NCBI RefSeq assembly: GCF_024713975.1
Contig: NC_091099.1
Coordinates: 12,133,501-12,197,500 of the forward strand
Length of the DNA: 64,000 bases
Source of the DNA: Paralichthys olivaceus
Taxonomy: Eukaryota > Chordata > Actinopteri > Pleuronectiformes > Paralichthyidae
Direction: 5' to 3'
The position numbers were made by a program, and so were the translations under genes. The stretch's first letter is position 1, and each line of letters opens with the position of its first letter. The notes under the pieces were generated by a model. That model was given only the letters and a program-made list of their open reading frames with translations. It did not search any database and was not told the origin of the DNA. Below are positions 1-12,642 of this stretch, in pieces.

Positions 1-400
1 CAGACATGGTAAATGTGAATGTATTACATGTTTGGTTTTGAGGACAAACTTTGGCTTTTAAAGCGGACTGACTGTAAAGTGCAGTTTATACAGCAACCCA
101 AAAAAACGAATAAATGTGTTTCAAGGACACTTAATATACACTCCAAATTTGAGTGAAGTGTTTTCTCTTTAGAAATGTGAACACTAGAAGTAGAGATGCA
201 CAAATAAATGTACAGAAACTCTATCTGACTTCCTCCTCTCCAAATAGGATGCAGCAGACTCTACAACAACACAACAGAAATGGGGATGTGTGGCTAACTC
301 CAGTGTTGTCTCATATCTTTTATATCCCTTACTTCTGTTATAAAAAAACAATCTGAAAAGCATGTGGGATTCACTGTGTGAAAGTATGAAAAGCAAATCT

Positions 401-470
401 TCATACTAGTGATCAGATCACTAGTATGATCCAAGCTTTAATCTATAATTGACCTTATAGATTAAAGCTT
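401..470. repeat. Two adjacent perfect inverted repeats
   Basis: Arms 401-414 and 416-429 are exact reverse complements (14 bp, 1-base spacer). Immediately beside them, arms 433-447 and 456-470 are exact reverse complements (15 bp, 8-base spacer). Both lie in OTOGL intronic DNA. Function unknown; a MITE remnant is possible. Confidence 0.85.
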
Positions 471-859
471 TGAAGCCCTTTGCCTTTATTTATTTGTGTG
501 GAAGCATCTTTTTCATATTGATCCAAGCAGATAAACAAACCCTGCCAGGAAAACAGCAGCGACGTCGTCTCTTTGCCCACTTAGAATGAGAAGCTAAGTA
601 CAAGAAGGTGATTTTTTTTTTCTCACGACACATGTATAGACAAATGTACCATACCAGTATTTAAATGCTATAGTTACAGTGCCAAATAATGGATGTATGA
701 GTCATAAAAGCCATAAAAGGGGAGCGATAAAAAGAATCTCTGAGGAACTCACTAGCAACAAAGGATAAGAGTGAATATATCTGGATATATAGGTGCTGTT
801 ACGATGCTTATTTAAGCAGGGAAGCACTAATAAACACTACAGACTAGATCGCACCAAAT

Positions 860-1140
860 TTCACACAAACACATAAAACATACCTGATTTATTTAATCAA
901 GATCCATGAATTAGTCCCTGGGGAAATGGTGACAATGTTGGAAAATGCCTTATCTTGCAATGTTAAAGTAAATGAAAAAAAAGTTCTGCGCTTGATCCAG
1001 ATCCACAGACAAATTGAATGTGTTCTTCCCTGACTCATACCTCATCCTTCCACCGTGTTTCATGGAAATCTTCTCAGATGTTTTTGTGTGATTTTGCTTC
1101 CAATCATCTTCACAGGTGTGAAAACATAACTTTCATGGAT
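860..1140. repeat. Dispersed teleost repeat fragment (copy 1)
   Basis: Contains TTTCATGGAAATCTTCTCAG and the words GATCCAGATCCACA and CTTCCCTGACTCAT, which recur in diverged form in CD9 and VWF introns further right. I recognise it as a common teleost interspersed repeat but cannot name the family. Confidence 0.5.
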
Positions 1141-1571
1141 GAGGCAAAAATGATAGTATAGAATAGAATAATGAACTTTAGAGACTGTTAAACCAACACA
1201 TGCATTATTCATTAGCTCTAGCATGTTAATCTCTCTCTCCCTCTAATAAATAAATATAATTATGTACTCAGTACTAATAAAGTCGTATATATTGAGTGCT
1301 CCAATTTTTATGGTAGTTTATGGCCCTGTGCATACATACAGAGCTCCCTCTACTGGCCACATTTATAAATACTACACTGTAATAAAGTATTAAGGAATGT
1401 GTGTCTGTGGGTGTGTAGCAGCCGAGCATCTGGTGTGGCATTTGGTTCTATCTCTTAGAGAACAGTGCGCTGGGATCAGTTAAGAGTTGTTCCCATAACC
1501 TCTCAGCAACCTCTATTCCCCTGCTGCACACATGATAACCTTTATACGGCTGCATTTACTTTGAACAGACA

Positions 1572-1573
<2 letters not shown>

Positions 1574-1624
<51 letters not shown>
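1574..1624. repeat. (GT)n microsatellite
   Basis: Uninterrupted GT dinucleotide run of about 50 bases in an OTOGL intron. Confidence 0.97.
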
Positions 1625-1625
<1 letters not shown>

Positions 1626-1952
1626 CATTGCCACTTACCACGTTGTGACAGGGTGCAAAGACATCGCTGTAGAGGAGAGCACACTCCCTCTTGGCGTACG
1701 GCTGTCTCCCCAAGTCCCCTTCACACGGTCGCTCAACTACATGGTCACTTTCACACTAAAACGCACAAAGTACACACATACAGGCAGAGATCGAGAGTCT
1801 GATTACTTGTAAATATCACAGAGTGCACATAAATTACAGCAACACAGAGCGGGAGAGGAATGAAAGACTGAGTCACTAAGGAGCGGAGGACCATAAGAGG
1901 AAAGCAGGGAAAGGGAAAATCAATGGAAGAGAGAAGCTAGGCTGAGTCATAC

Positions 1953-2348
1953 CTGTCCCAGGGCCCAGCTGTCTCCAAAGGTCTGCGCATTATTGACTTC
2001 CATGTGGCTGGAGGTGGTCATATCGTTGACTGTCACGCTGTCAAAATTTCCACATAGCCCGCTGAGGAGGCCCTGGGGTTAAAAAGCAGAGGCTGAATGT
2101 GTTTAGATTCCAGTCCATGTCTGATGACTATTTAAAATGTTCTACTCCTTGTTCAGACCTTCCACTGAGGTCCAGCTCTGATGTGCACAGTCGTCTTGCG
2201 GTCCCAGAGGATGGTCAAGTCCTGGTTGGAAAACTGCACCACGGTGTAGTATCCTGCTTTCCACAACTCAAACTCTGACCCTCGTCCCACAACAGTGGAC
2301 GGACTCTAAAACAAACCAAATCATTGTTAGAAGGCATTAGCAGGATAT

Positions 2349-2415
<67 letters not shown>

Positions 2416-4266
2416 ACTGATCTATTTTTGAGAGGAAAAGAAACTTGAAAGATAGATTTGATTATATGGTATAGAGAGAGCATGAATGTGTGTGTATAGT
2501 TCGTACCGGGTTGCCAGAGTTGTCAGTGAAGTAGATTTTGGTGAGTCCCACGTGAATGACCAGTATTTTCATGCACACAATGCCGCTCTCATAGCAGTCC
2601 TTGTTTTGGGCAACTATGGACACCTCGATTTCTCCTGCACTCTGATCAGGGAGGAAGAGAAAATATTACTCTCAGGAGGGAATGAGGAAAACACGATATT
2701 TTAACTTCTTTGCTTCTTTATTTTCTCCTTGACAACAGCAGTGCAAAATTGCCACATGACAGATAACCTATTCAGGCATGCGCTGAAATTGTGCATACAT
2801 GAGCATTGTCAATAAGAGGATGCAACTCTATTCTAATAAGACACAGCTCTGACCTGCTTCCCCATTCTCTGCAGGTCTGCCGGGTGGCCGGCTGCCTATT
2901 GGATCTGAATTGGAATTCCTGTTCTGTTCATTCTAATTGTATATCCCTGGGAGCGCAGGAGCCCTGGGGTTTGTGAACAGTGAACACTGGTTTCATTGTG
3001 TCGCTACAGCTTTGCACAACACCTGCTAGCATTACCATGGTGCAAAGCCACCGGCACACACACATACACACCTTCATCTGCTCTAATTAAAAATCGCTCG
3101 CTTTAGAAGTTTAGAAATAGACATGGATTTTCTTTCCCAGATCCAAATCACAACGGGCCAGGAAAAGGGCAAGAAAGTGTGTTTGTGTTCAGGGCATAGG
3201 ACGTCCACGTATTCCCTGAACATAAACACTCTCTAATAAAATGTCTTTCTCTAGAGGTCCATTACATAATGTTTACATAGTTTAATGCCTTACACCCCTT
3301 ATAGAGATACACAGACACATACAGACACCACTCACTTTAAGCAGATAGACCTGACAGTCAGAGTAGTAGTCGTACTCAAGGCCATCGAAGGTGTGGTAGT
3401 GTCTGTCGCTGTAGACTGTACACACAGCTGGGCATGGTGAGTGGCTGCAGTTGAAATAGCCACGGTGACACACACTGAGGAGATGGACAAGTGGATGTGC
3501 ATGAGAACAGGAAAAAAGAGGAAGGAAGTGCTTTTTGATGCCCCACGTGCAGCCTCATTGAACTGGGAATTATATTATTTTAAGTTTGAACATTAGGTTT
3601 CTTAGAAATACTAATCATATGTGGATTATGTGGAATATGATCCTATCATTGCTTAGTCTGGTGTTTCCTTTAGCTATGGGGAAATACAGGCAGTGTGGTA
3701 AAGATGTATACCATTTGTAACATGGTGTTTCCACAGTTTCTCCAGGCAGGTATTCAAGACCCAGCCAGGCACAGGGACAGTTCTCTGGATAGTAACACTC
3801 CCCATGGTGCAGCACCAGCCTTGGACAAAACACAATTTACAGAGGTACAGAACATGCAACCTTATTTATAACTTTTCAACTAAAGTAACACTATCTTAAA
3901 ATTGTTAAGTAGAAAAACCAGGTAAAGGAATAAACTTTTTTTATTTTTTAAATCTGAAAATAGAATATCTTACTGAAACTTTACCAAGAAATGACTCCCT
4001 GGTAGACAAGTATCACTTTTTTGCATTTTAGAAACAATGATTTTCTCTTTTAAAACATAAATACATAGTAACACTTGAAGGCAGCATGTTCTTATTTTAC
4101 CCAGGAGGGCAGACACAGCCAGGGATGCATGGTGTGTTTGGGGGGCATGTGAGGTTCAACATCAGGTTACGGCAGGTTGGTGCACAAGCCACACCTCCTC
4201 TCTGCTCGGTGCAGCTGTGGTACACTTTCCCTTCTGGACACTCTCCGACCTCCACACTATCAGCCT
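1953..4266 (-). CDS. otogl: OTOGL exons 23-28: TIL-like module and VWD3
   Basis: Exons 4101-4266, 3712-3819, 3336-3474, 2507-2641, 2159-2305 and 1953-2072. Exons 23-24 give a second cysteine-rich TIL module ending [10 protein letters not shown] and [16 protein letters not shown]3 starts in the 3336-3474 exon ([18 protein letters not shown]) and ends [14 protein letters not shown] followed by FGDSWALGQ in the 1953-2072 exon. The donor after 1953 is GTATGA and the reading frame is phase 0, so the gene continues to the left of the window. Confidence 0.87.
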
Positions 4267-7200
4267 CTGCAATGTGCACATATGCATATACACACACAGA
4301 CACACACACAGAAAGAAAACCAATGTCCCAGTCGCCTTAAACATCAACCGCAACAGCCAGTCATGGGAAACGAGCTACAACTACAGACATAAGGCTCTTG
4401 ATTTCAGCATGAGGGACACAGCCTGAAATAACACTTTGTTGTTGGAATGAACGAGAGCAGGAACTGAAGGGAGGGGTGTGTGTGTGTGTGTGTGCGTGTG
4501 TGTGAGGTTACCTTTTTCCTCTGGCACACACTCCATCCTTCCATTTCTGCACAGGCTAATGGAGATACAAGATGGTGGGGAAAAAGGAATCAGTGTTTTG
4601 AATAGAGAACGATGTTCTCAAACACAAGGTTCGTTTAAGTGACAATCACTCAAGCTTTAATTGCTTGCCCAAATGTGCGTGAGGATGTTACAGTGAGTGC
4701 AGGTGGGAGAGCAGCCAAAGTGAGTTTTCACTTTTCATCCGTGACTTACCAGGGGCCCGAGGCGCTGAAGGTCACCTCTCCTGGCTGTGACACACCGCCC
4801 ATTGAGTAACAGTGACACTGAGACCTGAGGGGAAAGCAATATTAATTACTTTACTTCTCTGTGTGTGTGTGTGTGTGTGCGTTCGGATGATTAGGATGAT
4901 AAATGAGGTGATGGAGTCCTACAGTTGCACACAGCGCTGGCGCACATCGTCATAAAAGCTGCCGTCTGGACAGCCGCACCCCTCGGCGCAGTCGTCAGGG
5001 TGACATGTCTCAGTGCTTGACAGAGCCCGACATGACCGCCCACAGGACGACACACAAGAATGGTACAGCATGCCACCGAGGCACACCACCCCTGTAAGGC
5101 AAGTAATACATATTTTTACATAATTTTTTTCTGAAACGAACATGCACTGGGTATATTAGCATAAACATGTAAATAGTATGAATAAAAGCTACCTAAAAGA
5201 TTACTCACTCACCACATTCAGAGACATGTGATCTGAAATTTAAGTTGACTCCGTGTTTGGAGCAGAGGTAAGTGTAGTGAGCCAGCGCCGTGCACAGACA
5301 GCTGCTCCCACAGCGACAGGCCTGGTAGCGGCACTGCTGCTGGTAGATGTTTGGACTGATGTAACCATGACACGGAGCAAATACACTCCCCAAGAGCACC
5401 TCACACTGGGCCGCATAGAAAACTAGAACATACAACAAAATATAAGTGCATACAAACGGAGACGACCTAAATAAAGAATTAAAGCTAAAAAAAAACTGAG
5501 ACCATGATTACCATTGTGCTGGTTCATCTCACAGGGATCTATAATGGGCAGGTTAACAGGTGCAACACAAGCAGATGACACCTTCCAAACATTGGCATGA
5601 AGCTGGGGAGTGCCCTCAATCATACCTGCGGGAGACCTACAAACACACAAACACACACAAAGAGTCAGTTAAAAGGGACCTTCTCAAAACTGATTTATAG
5701 CTGGGAGGAACTAGCTCACAGAAAGTCATCTCGTAGATTTCCATTGAAGGTTCCACAGAGGCCCAATGTCTGTCCACGCCATTGGCTGTCCAGCTGCAGG
5801 TAGACCTGCCCCCCTCTACCATCATAATGTAGCCTCAGACCAATCCCTACCTTCAGCTGTGTAAACACTGAGGTCAGTCTCCGGACCTCCACTATATCTA
5901 TATACCCAAAACAAAGAGGAAATAAAACCCATGAGATCAGATGGCATTACAACTCAGGTTGGTATGAATAACAAACAACTTTTTTTTTTATTTTGAGCTC
6001 GGACACATATGAACTTGTGATGTTTTTATGATTCTTACCATCAATATAGGGCAGGGCAGGTGCCGGGTTGACACCGATTATCACCTCCGCCTCCCTGGTC
6101 AAAGTGATCTGATGACTCACATCTTCATCCAGCACCACTGTCACTGACTGAATACACACCTGCTGCTGTAGACACACACACACACCATACAGGAGGGCTG
6201 GTTAGTATCTTAGGCAGAAAGGATACTGCAGGTGTGTGAGCCTCTGTTCACAATACCTCTGCACAGGTCGTATATTGCAGCGTGACAGTGAATCTGCTGC
6301 CGGTGCGGCTCTTCGCCAGGACATACTGACACGCCCCCGGCTGGAGAAACATCCTACCATCAAATGTTGTCACGAACACGTCCCCCACCACCGAACACTC
6401 CGCTGACAAAAGAGCAGCAAGTTCAGTGCTTCATCTTTTCTTTCTGGATGCTCTTAAGTGATCGTCCTATCTAATCTTACCTGTGCAGTTGTTCTCAGTG
6501 CAGTTCCACACTCCTCCCATGCACACACTAAAGAAAGAGCAGCATTGGGGGTTAGCATCACATTAGCCACTCTATCTGCTCACTGGGGAATACATATAGA
6601 CACTAACCAAACACTGCAGCCCTGTTGAAGCACATGTCCTTGTATATATGATGTTCCATGATAAACACATGGACACTGAGAAACTGCAATACATGTTCCA
6701 TTCTGTAGGATAAGACCTGCGGGATAGAGGATTGGAAAACCATATTACGATTAAGGTCAATTAACAGAACAGAAATTAGGATATCGTTTTTGTTCAGATA
6801 CCATCAGGACAGTAGCAGCCGTCCAGACAATGCAGGTTGGTTCCCAGACACTCTTTCTCGAATGTGCAGGTAGGTGGACAGCAACTGATACAGTCTCTAT
6901 AGACAAAACTCTCCTCACAGCCATCATCTGCATACAAACAGACAACTGAGCTTCACAGATATTACAAAACAGATTTCAGAATATCAAATAAATAAATACA
7001 CATAACATAACAGTGCGGAACAACTTATGTTCTCACTGAGAGAGCAGATGTATGTCAGGTCTACAGGCTCTCAAATTCATTCTGATTTTCATCAATTGCA
7101 AAAGTTTTTGCAAGAATAAAGCCTATGTTTTAAAAACACCCCAAATACAAAAGTACACATCTCTTCCAATCCTGTCAAGAGCTGTACTGGCAACTTACTA

Positions 7201-10200
7201 CAGGAAGGGAAGCTGTCCCTCCATTCCCTCACTGGATATCCAACATGAGAGCAGGCTCGGGTATACTCCACCAAGGCTCGACAAAACGTTTCCTCGTCAT
7301 CAGATCTGAAAAAAACCATGCATCAAGATCTGAACAAAAACCTGCATCAAAAATGTATAGGAGCTTGGTTTCTACTGGAATTGAGCATTAACTTACAAGA
7401 CAAAGAAGATGGTGAAGAAAAGGTGAAAAATAATAATAATAATAATGAAATGGAATGTTTTGACTTACACACAGAGGTCAGACACACAGCTGGCCACAAA
7501 GGGATTTGGATCAATGTTTTCATGACATGACAGAAACGGGAAGAAGAGAAGCGCACTGCATTTCTCTATGGCATCCTGCACACATTCACAAAGAATACAG
7601 AACTGTTTGAATATGCAGCAAATGTTTAATGACATAGAGGTAGAACAAAACAAACACTGCTGCAGTCTTCTCACATAGAGGGACCACTATATTAACGACC
7701 TAAAAATAAAAATATTTGAATTGAGTATTGTTCTGGGCCAAATTTGCCTTCTAACATTCCATCTTTTGCATTGTTCACCTGGATTATAGTTTAGCAATAC
7801 TGAGTAAAAATGTCTCTGTGGTTCTTACATCCATGTCTGACTCAGACTGGCAGGGCCCATTGAAGTCAAGATCTACAGAGGGACAGGTTCTCTCATGAGG
7901 CAAATCCACTGCCCAGCTGTTAGCAAACATTGCAGGTTCATCAGTGCGGATACCTAAACACACCATCAACACACATACAGTATGAATGTAAAGCTATCAC
8001 ATACATAACCACATAAATCAACTAGAAATACAAACACATGGTTAATCATGATGGAACAGTTTATTATTACCATATTGTGAATATATTTAAGATTAAATTA
8101 AATAGATGTTTACTCAGACCACCTAAGTGTCCTTAGGTTCACTTCTTATGCTTTTTATTTATTTATTTTTTATTTACTTTATGTTTTAATTGTACAGCAC
8201 TTCAGTCGACTGATTTTAACATGACTTATGAATAAACCTGACTAAACTTAACCTCATACACAGGCTGAAGATAGAGCTTATACCATAAAAACATACAGAC
8301 ATGCATTTCTATACTGTCATCAAACATAAATCAAATATAAGATAGAGGTCTACTACAAATAAAACTGTGTATTTGTAAATGCACCAATAAAACTAGAGCC
8401 TGTGTGTTTCCACATTTTTTCCACACTCAACAGCTCTCTGCTCACACAAGCAGGGGGCCACAGTTCATATTTCAGTCATCTGAGGAAGGATTCTTGCCCC
8501 CTCCAACCATTCAAACCCAAACTATCCTCTCTCTTCTGTCCTTCCGCTGCGTCTCCTGGCCTCACTACTAAAATAATTGGTCCTGATTACTGTGAACTGT
8601 ACAATAATAGTAATTGAGAAGAGAGGGTGCTGAGAGAAGGGAAAAGAGGATGAGGGGCTGGTCGGGCTGGTCTTACCACGAGCGGTGGTGAGGTCATCTC
8701 CAGCGAGGTGATTGAAGTTCCCGCACAGGCCACAGGGAGCACCCTGGTGCTCCTCGCTCATCTTCAGGTAGACACCTGAGCCTCCGTCCCAGGCCAACGA
8801 GAAGCCAAACACACTCTTCACTAGCAGATAATCAGCCAGTCGCTCAATAAACACACCGCCTACAGTCTGAGGCAGACTTAGCCTGAAAGTTTACAGAGAC
8901 AGATGCATGAAGAGACAACAGTGACAGTGACCACAGAGAAAATCATGATAATGCTCGGCTGTGATTTCCCAGGCTGTGTGCATGTGGTGGTTATTACCGG
9001 GGTTTCCAATTCTGTTCTTATAACTGTGTTTAATTGTGTTTCTATTATTATTGTGTCTTTTTCTGTACGTGTTTGAAGAAACCCAAACACATGCTCACAC
9101 ACCTGCGGCCTCCCTGGTGGACCTGATATCCAGAGATATGGATCTCGTCCTCGTTTGGGAAGAACAGACTGAGAGCTCTTGGGCATGAATACACACTCCC
9201 ATCACACACTCTACTGTTGTGGACCTGAGAAGACAAGAAAGATGATGGTAGAGAATCAAAGGAAGGGTCAAAAGGTTGATTAGCCACATCATTAACCTTC
9301 AGCTATTAATCACTAGTGATCTAATAAACACAGGCAGTTGTCTGGTAATGACGCCGCCTGTAAAGGCCACAAATGATTGTTGTGGTTCACCCACGTAATT
9401 GCTGCAACAAATTGATTTATTGAGGCTATGATTAACAAAAAGTTAATGACAGTAGATCCGAGGGATAGAGTTAACAAAAATTGTGTATTTGTTGGGGACA
9501 ATTTACCTTCTATGGATTTGCTGCAGTACTGAGTATTTACTGCAGCAAAATGGTGACAGTGGATCTGCTCAGAATGATCTACAGTGTCCATGTTCATAGT
9601 GGTGATGAAACATGTCACCCAGTGCAACAATGCAGCTCACAGATGTATTTTCAATATTGTGCTCGATATCCTCTATATCATGCTGTCGCTAGACCTTTTT
9701 GTTTACATGGGGCAAAATCAGGTGTTAAGTATGAGCTTTAAAGGCTACGAGAGAGAACTTATAGATCACAAAAAGGCCCAAGTCTTCTGGTTGAGCATAC
9801 TGTGCACAAAGAAATTAAACAAATAGGACTGTTAGACTCTATAGGTGGATGATAGTATCTGCTAATTGGCATAGAACCTACGACAACATAATACTAAGTA
9901 ACACTGCAGATAACTGCTTTGCATATTGTTGAAGCCTCAGTGTTACACAAGAAAATGCATTTTGAGTTACAATACTGTGAATACATAAAGGTTCAATGTT
10001 TCAGGGTTATTTTGATGTGCATGTTCTTACCCACACCGTGTACTGTGGTGTAGCTGAGTGGCAGTCCTGGGCCAGAATGTAGGAGCAGGTTCCAGGGAAG
10101 TAGAAGTATATTCCATCAAATGTCTCATAGTGGTGCTGACCCCATGACCTGCAGATCCCGTCTCTATCCTGGCCCTGGTTAGGTACTGAGAGGGAAATGG

Positions 10201-12642
10201 ACAACTCACTCGGACAAGAGTCATTAAGTGGTTCAGTCTCATGTGGTGACACGAATGAATTTCATCTAAATTGAAACCTTTACTGAACTAACGGCAAAGC
10301 TCTTTTATCATCGTTTTATCTTTTACAGGAAATCCCAGTAGCTGTCTGTGCCAAGATGCTGCCCAAGCTTTTCCCCAAACTCTGAGGGGGTGGAGGATGT
10401 TTGATTTTGTAAAGGGTACTCTACATATGTTGATTACAAGAAACCCCATTTTTAAATCAACAGTGTTTCCCAGTGTTATTCAATATTTTAAAACATACAT
10501 TCTCCGGAGTCAGCTCTGTTGCATGGATCTTAATATTTTGCATTACAGCTGGCACACTTGATCATTTATCTTGGATGAATCTTTATATATTTTTGTAAGA
10601 AACCTTGATGTCACAGCCAATTATACGCCATCTTTGTTTACTTGATTTTAATAAAAATACATGTTCTATATCTTCTAGTCAATCAAAGGATTTAAATTTC
10701 AAGCCCAAGTTTAGTTACAGGTCCCTCAGCACTAAATTAGTTTGTTGAAATGAAAATGTCTTGATAACATCTGTGACCTCAGATCTCTTGATAAACTGTG
10801 TAAGGAGTCTGTTCAGAATATAGAAACCAGAAACTCCATCACTCAGCTCTTACTCTATTACCTTAGTTCAGTTCAAGTGATTTTTATAGCTGCTCCTTTA
10901 GGGGGTAAAGTGTGTGTATAGGGAGTTTGTGCAGGTAATTAATATTTGCTGAATGATTGGAGAATATGATGCACACATGAACAGTCACTCACACATACAT
11001 GTCTGTTACATTCCAGAAATGGTGCCTGTTAGTCAACCATGGGTGGATGAGGTGTGTGTGTGTGTGGGTGTGTGTGTTACTCACTGATCTGGCAGCGGTC
11101 TCCCAGTGCCTGGAACTGAGCGCAGTCACACACACCGCCCTCCTGACACCAGCCACCATTGAGGCAGCCACAATATTCTGGGAGAAATGAACAGATTCAC
11201 TTTCCTCAGTCAGACATTTTTTAACGTTTATGACTGCATCACGTGATACATAGTGTATTTACCTGAAGAGGCATCTCTGGCTGTGTAGTTGTGTAAAATG
11301 CTGCGTGACAGTGTACCCTCCGACAGCAGCGGCACGTATGTCTTGGAGAACAATAAACAATGAAAGCTAAGAGCACTTTCTTAAAAACAGTACGTCTCAA
11401 GCTTTAACAGCATCAGTGACACTTCTGTACGCTTGGTGAACCCCCTGCTGAAAGTTAAAAGTTGCGTCAGACCGAGTGGGGTGAAGGTGTGTGTGATAGT
11501 GAGTGTGTCCTTTTCTGTACAAAGACAGCTTTGTGACGCTTTTTTTGGTGTTGTGCGCATGTGGGTGCCCTGACCTCCTCTGGTTCTCTTAGGTGTAGTG
11601 TACCAACCTCCTCCCCGAGGAGATCCCGTTTCCTCCGAAGTGCATTAGCCCTTCTGCACACACACAAACATGCACATTAGTGGGAAGAAACAGTCAGAGG
11701 GGAGACTTAAAGTGCACTTTACACCACTTGAATCCAGACGCCACAGTACTCTTGACTGCACCCTCACACACGCACACACACACATGCTGTCTCTGTCACA
11801 CACTCTAGTGACAAAAAAAAGAACGTGCACATGCAAATGTCAACCTGTAAAGTCGCATAACAATGACTTGATGAGGAAAACGAACATAATATATAAATTA
11901 CAGAATATATTAATATAATTTAATTTAATATTTACCTCTGTAGTCTTTCCTCTCTCACAGAAAGTCTGCTCTGAGCTCCTAAATGCAAAGACAGTGCTCG
12001 TTAACTTGAGGAAATAATTATCAGTCATCTATCATACACATTTTCAAGTTTATTTGGTAGTTAGCACAGGGTCAACGGTGCAATGAAAAGAGCTGGACGA
12101 GAAGGACAGCTCAGCTCAGCGATGAAACAAGGGCAATGTCATAGAGAATATAAAAGTAAATTTAAATAAAAGAGCTCAATAAAAAAAAATTGAATACCTT
12201 ACTATAAACATTAGAGGACACAAATGTAAGGATTAGAGCTCAGGTAAGATCCAGAGGTGCCCGAGCATAAATATTAAAGTTATTAATGTCTGTAATCACA
12301 TATTAAGACATACAATTGAGGCACATTATGGGAGATCAGTTTTATACAATATGTTTTATGATATTTATAAAAGAAAGTGATATGGAACACAGACAGACCG
12401 ATAGTTTGATTTTATACAATAACGTAGAGGTTCATGGGTAATTAGAATTTTGAACATACAGAGTCCATCCTGTTAATATCCCCACGTGTTTTTCAACATA
12501 GTTCAAATCCATATCTCAGCAGCAGCTTCATAAAAAGTAGCTCCGTCGTTCTGAATCTGTGAGACTCACCCTCAAGTGACAGCAAGTGGGAGACTGAAAA
12601 CGACACCAGAAGAAATCGTTTCACTGTCCACTTCAAGTTCAT
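1953..12642 (-). CDS. otogl: Otogelin-like protein, N-terminal half (28 exons, partial)
   Basis: Secreted VWD-repeat glycoprotein; in vertebrates the otogelin family builds acellular membranes of the inner ear. I joined 28 minus-strand exons, ATG at 12642-12640 and last visible donor after 1953, giving 1120 codons with every phase closing. Order: signal peptide, basic linker, EGF-like module, VWD1-C8-TIL, VWD2-C8-TIL, TIL-like modules, VWD3. Diagnostic stretches include [14 protein letters not shown] (VWD1), [16 protein letters not shown] (VWD2) and the [20 protein letters not shown] stretch (VWD3), which resemble otogelin/otogelin-like rather than gel-forming mucins. The remaining exons (VWD4, C-terminal cysteine knot) must lie beyond base 1, since the protein is usually about 2300 residues. 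OTOGL is preferred over OTOG because of neighbouring BBS10 and synaptotagmin; that choice is inference. Confidence 0.88.
2351..2412. repeat. (AT)n microsatellite
   Basis: Pure AT run of about 62 bases between OTOGL exons 26 and 27. Confidence 0.97.
4512..6402 (-). CDS. otogl: OTOGL exons 15-22: VWD2, C8, TIL
   Basis: Exons 6257-6402, 6039-6165, 5720-5897, 5512-5636, 5213-5422, 4923-5091, 4750-4824 and 4512-4555. VWD2 begins [16 protein letters not shown] and ends [14 protein letters not shown]. The exon at 5720-5897 contains an internal GTAGGG that looks like a donor, but translation continues through it in frame with clear VWD similarity, so I treat it as exonic. The C8 exon (5213-5422) shows the [15 protein letters not shown] core and the TIL exon ends [10 protein letters not shown]. 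Confidence 0.86.
6481..10185 (-). CDS. otogl: OTOGL exons 6-14: VWD1, C8 and TIL modules
   Basis: Exons 10031-10185, 9103-9224, 8677-8882, 7829-7953, 7469-7575, 7199-7305, 6802-6927, 6608-6716 and 6481-6527. VWD1 opens with the [10 protein letters not shown] motif and ends with the [14 protein letters not shown] calcium-loop and CxxC region in the 8677-8882 exon. C8 follows (7199-7575), then a TIL module ([10 protein letters not shown], 6802) and a short cysteine pair linker. All phases close. Confidence 0.87.
8120..8260. repeat. Retroposon-like 3' tail fragment
   Basis: GTACAGCACTTCAGTCGAC followed by ATGAATAAACCTGACTAAAC resembles the 3' end of common teleost LINE/SINE tails. It lies in an OTOGL intron (7954-8676). 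Only the tail is recognisable. Confidence 0.45.
11085..12642 (-). CDS. otogl: OTOGL exons 1-5: signal peptide, basic linker, EGF-like module
   Basis: Exons 12570-12642, 11936-11978, 11575-11653, 11263-11341 and 11085-11177. Exon 1 starts [19 protein letters not shown], a basic then hydrophobic leader typical of a signal peptide. Exon 3 carries RRKR at residues 45-48, a furin-type basic motif. Exon 5 is a cysteine-rich EGF-like module ([10 protein letters not shown] then CDC), also found just before VWD1 in otogelin. The donor of exon 5 is followed within a few bases by a CA repeat on the transcribed strand. Confidence 0.83.

Larger units (their letters stand above)
1..1952 (-). other. OTOGL intron, no exon seen
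   Basis: Nothing protein-like was found between base 1 and the donor at 1952. The stretch holds two adjacent perfect hairpins (401-470), a fragment at about 860-1140 that looks like a dispersed repeat also present at 30.6, 42.2 and 49.1 kb, and a (GT)n tract at 1574-1624. The short open frames here run through the dinucleotide repeat and are not genes. Confidence 0.6.

Noticed and set aside
1465-1812. 115-codon open frame running through a GT repeat
   Set aside because: The frame is open only because the dinucleotide repeat codes Cys-Val without stops; no similarity on either side.
5845-5851. GTAGGG taken as a donor within OTOGL exon 17
   Set aside because: Translation continues through it with clear VWD2 similarity up to the next GTGAGC donor, and the phase closes only if it is exonic.
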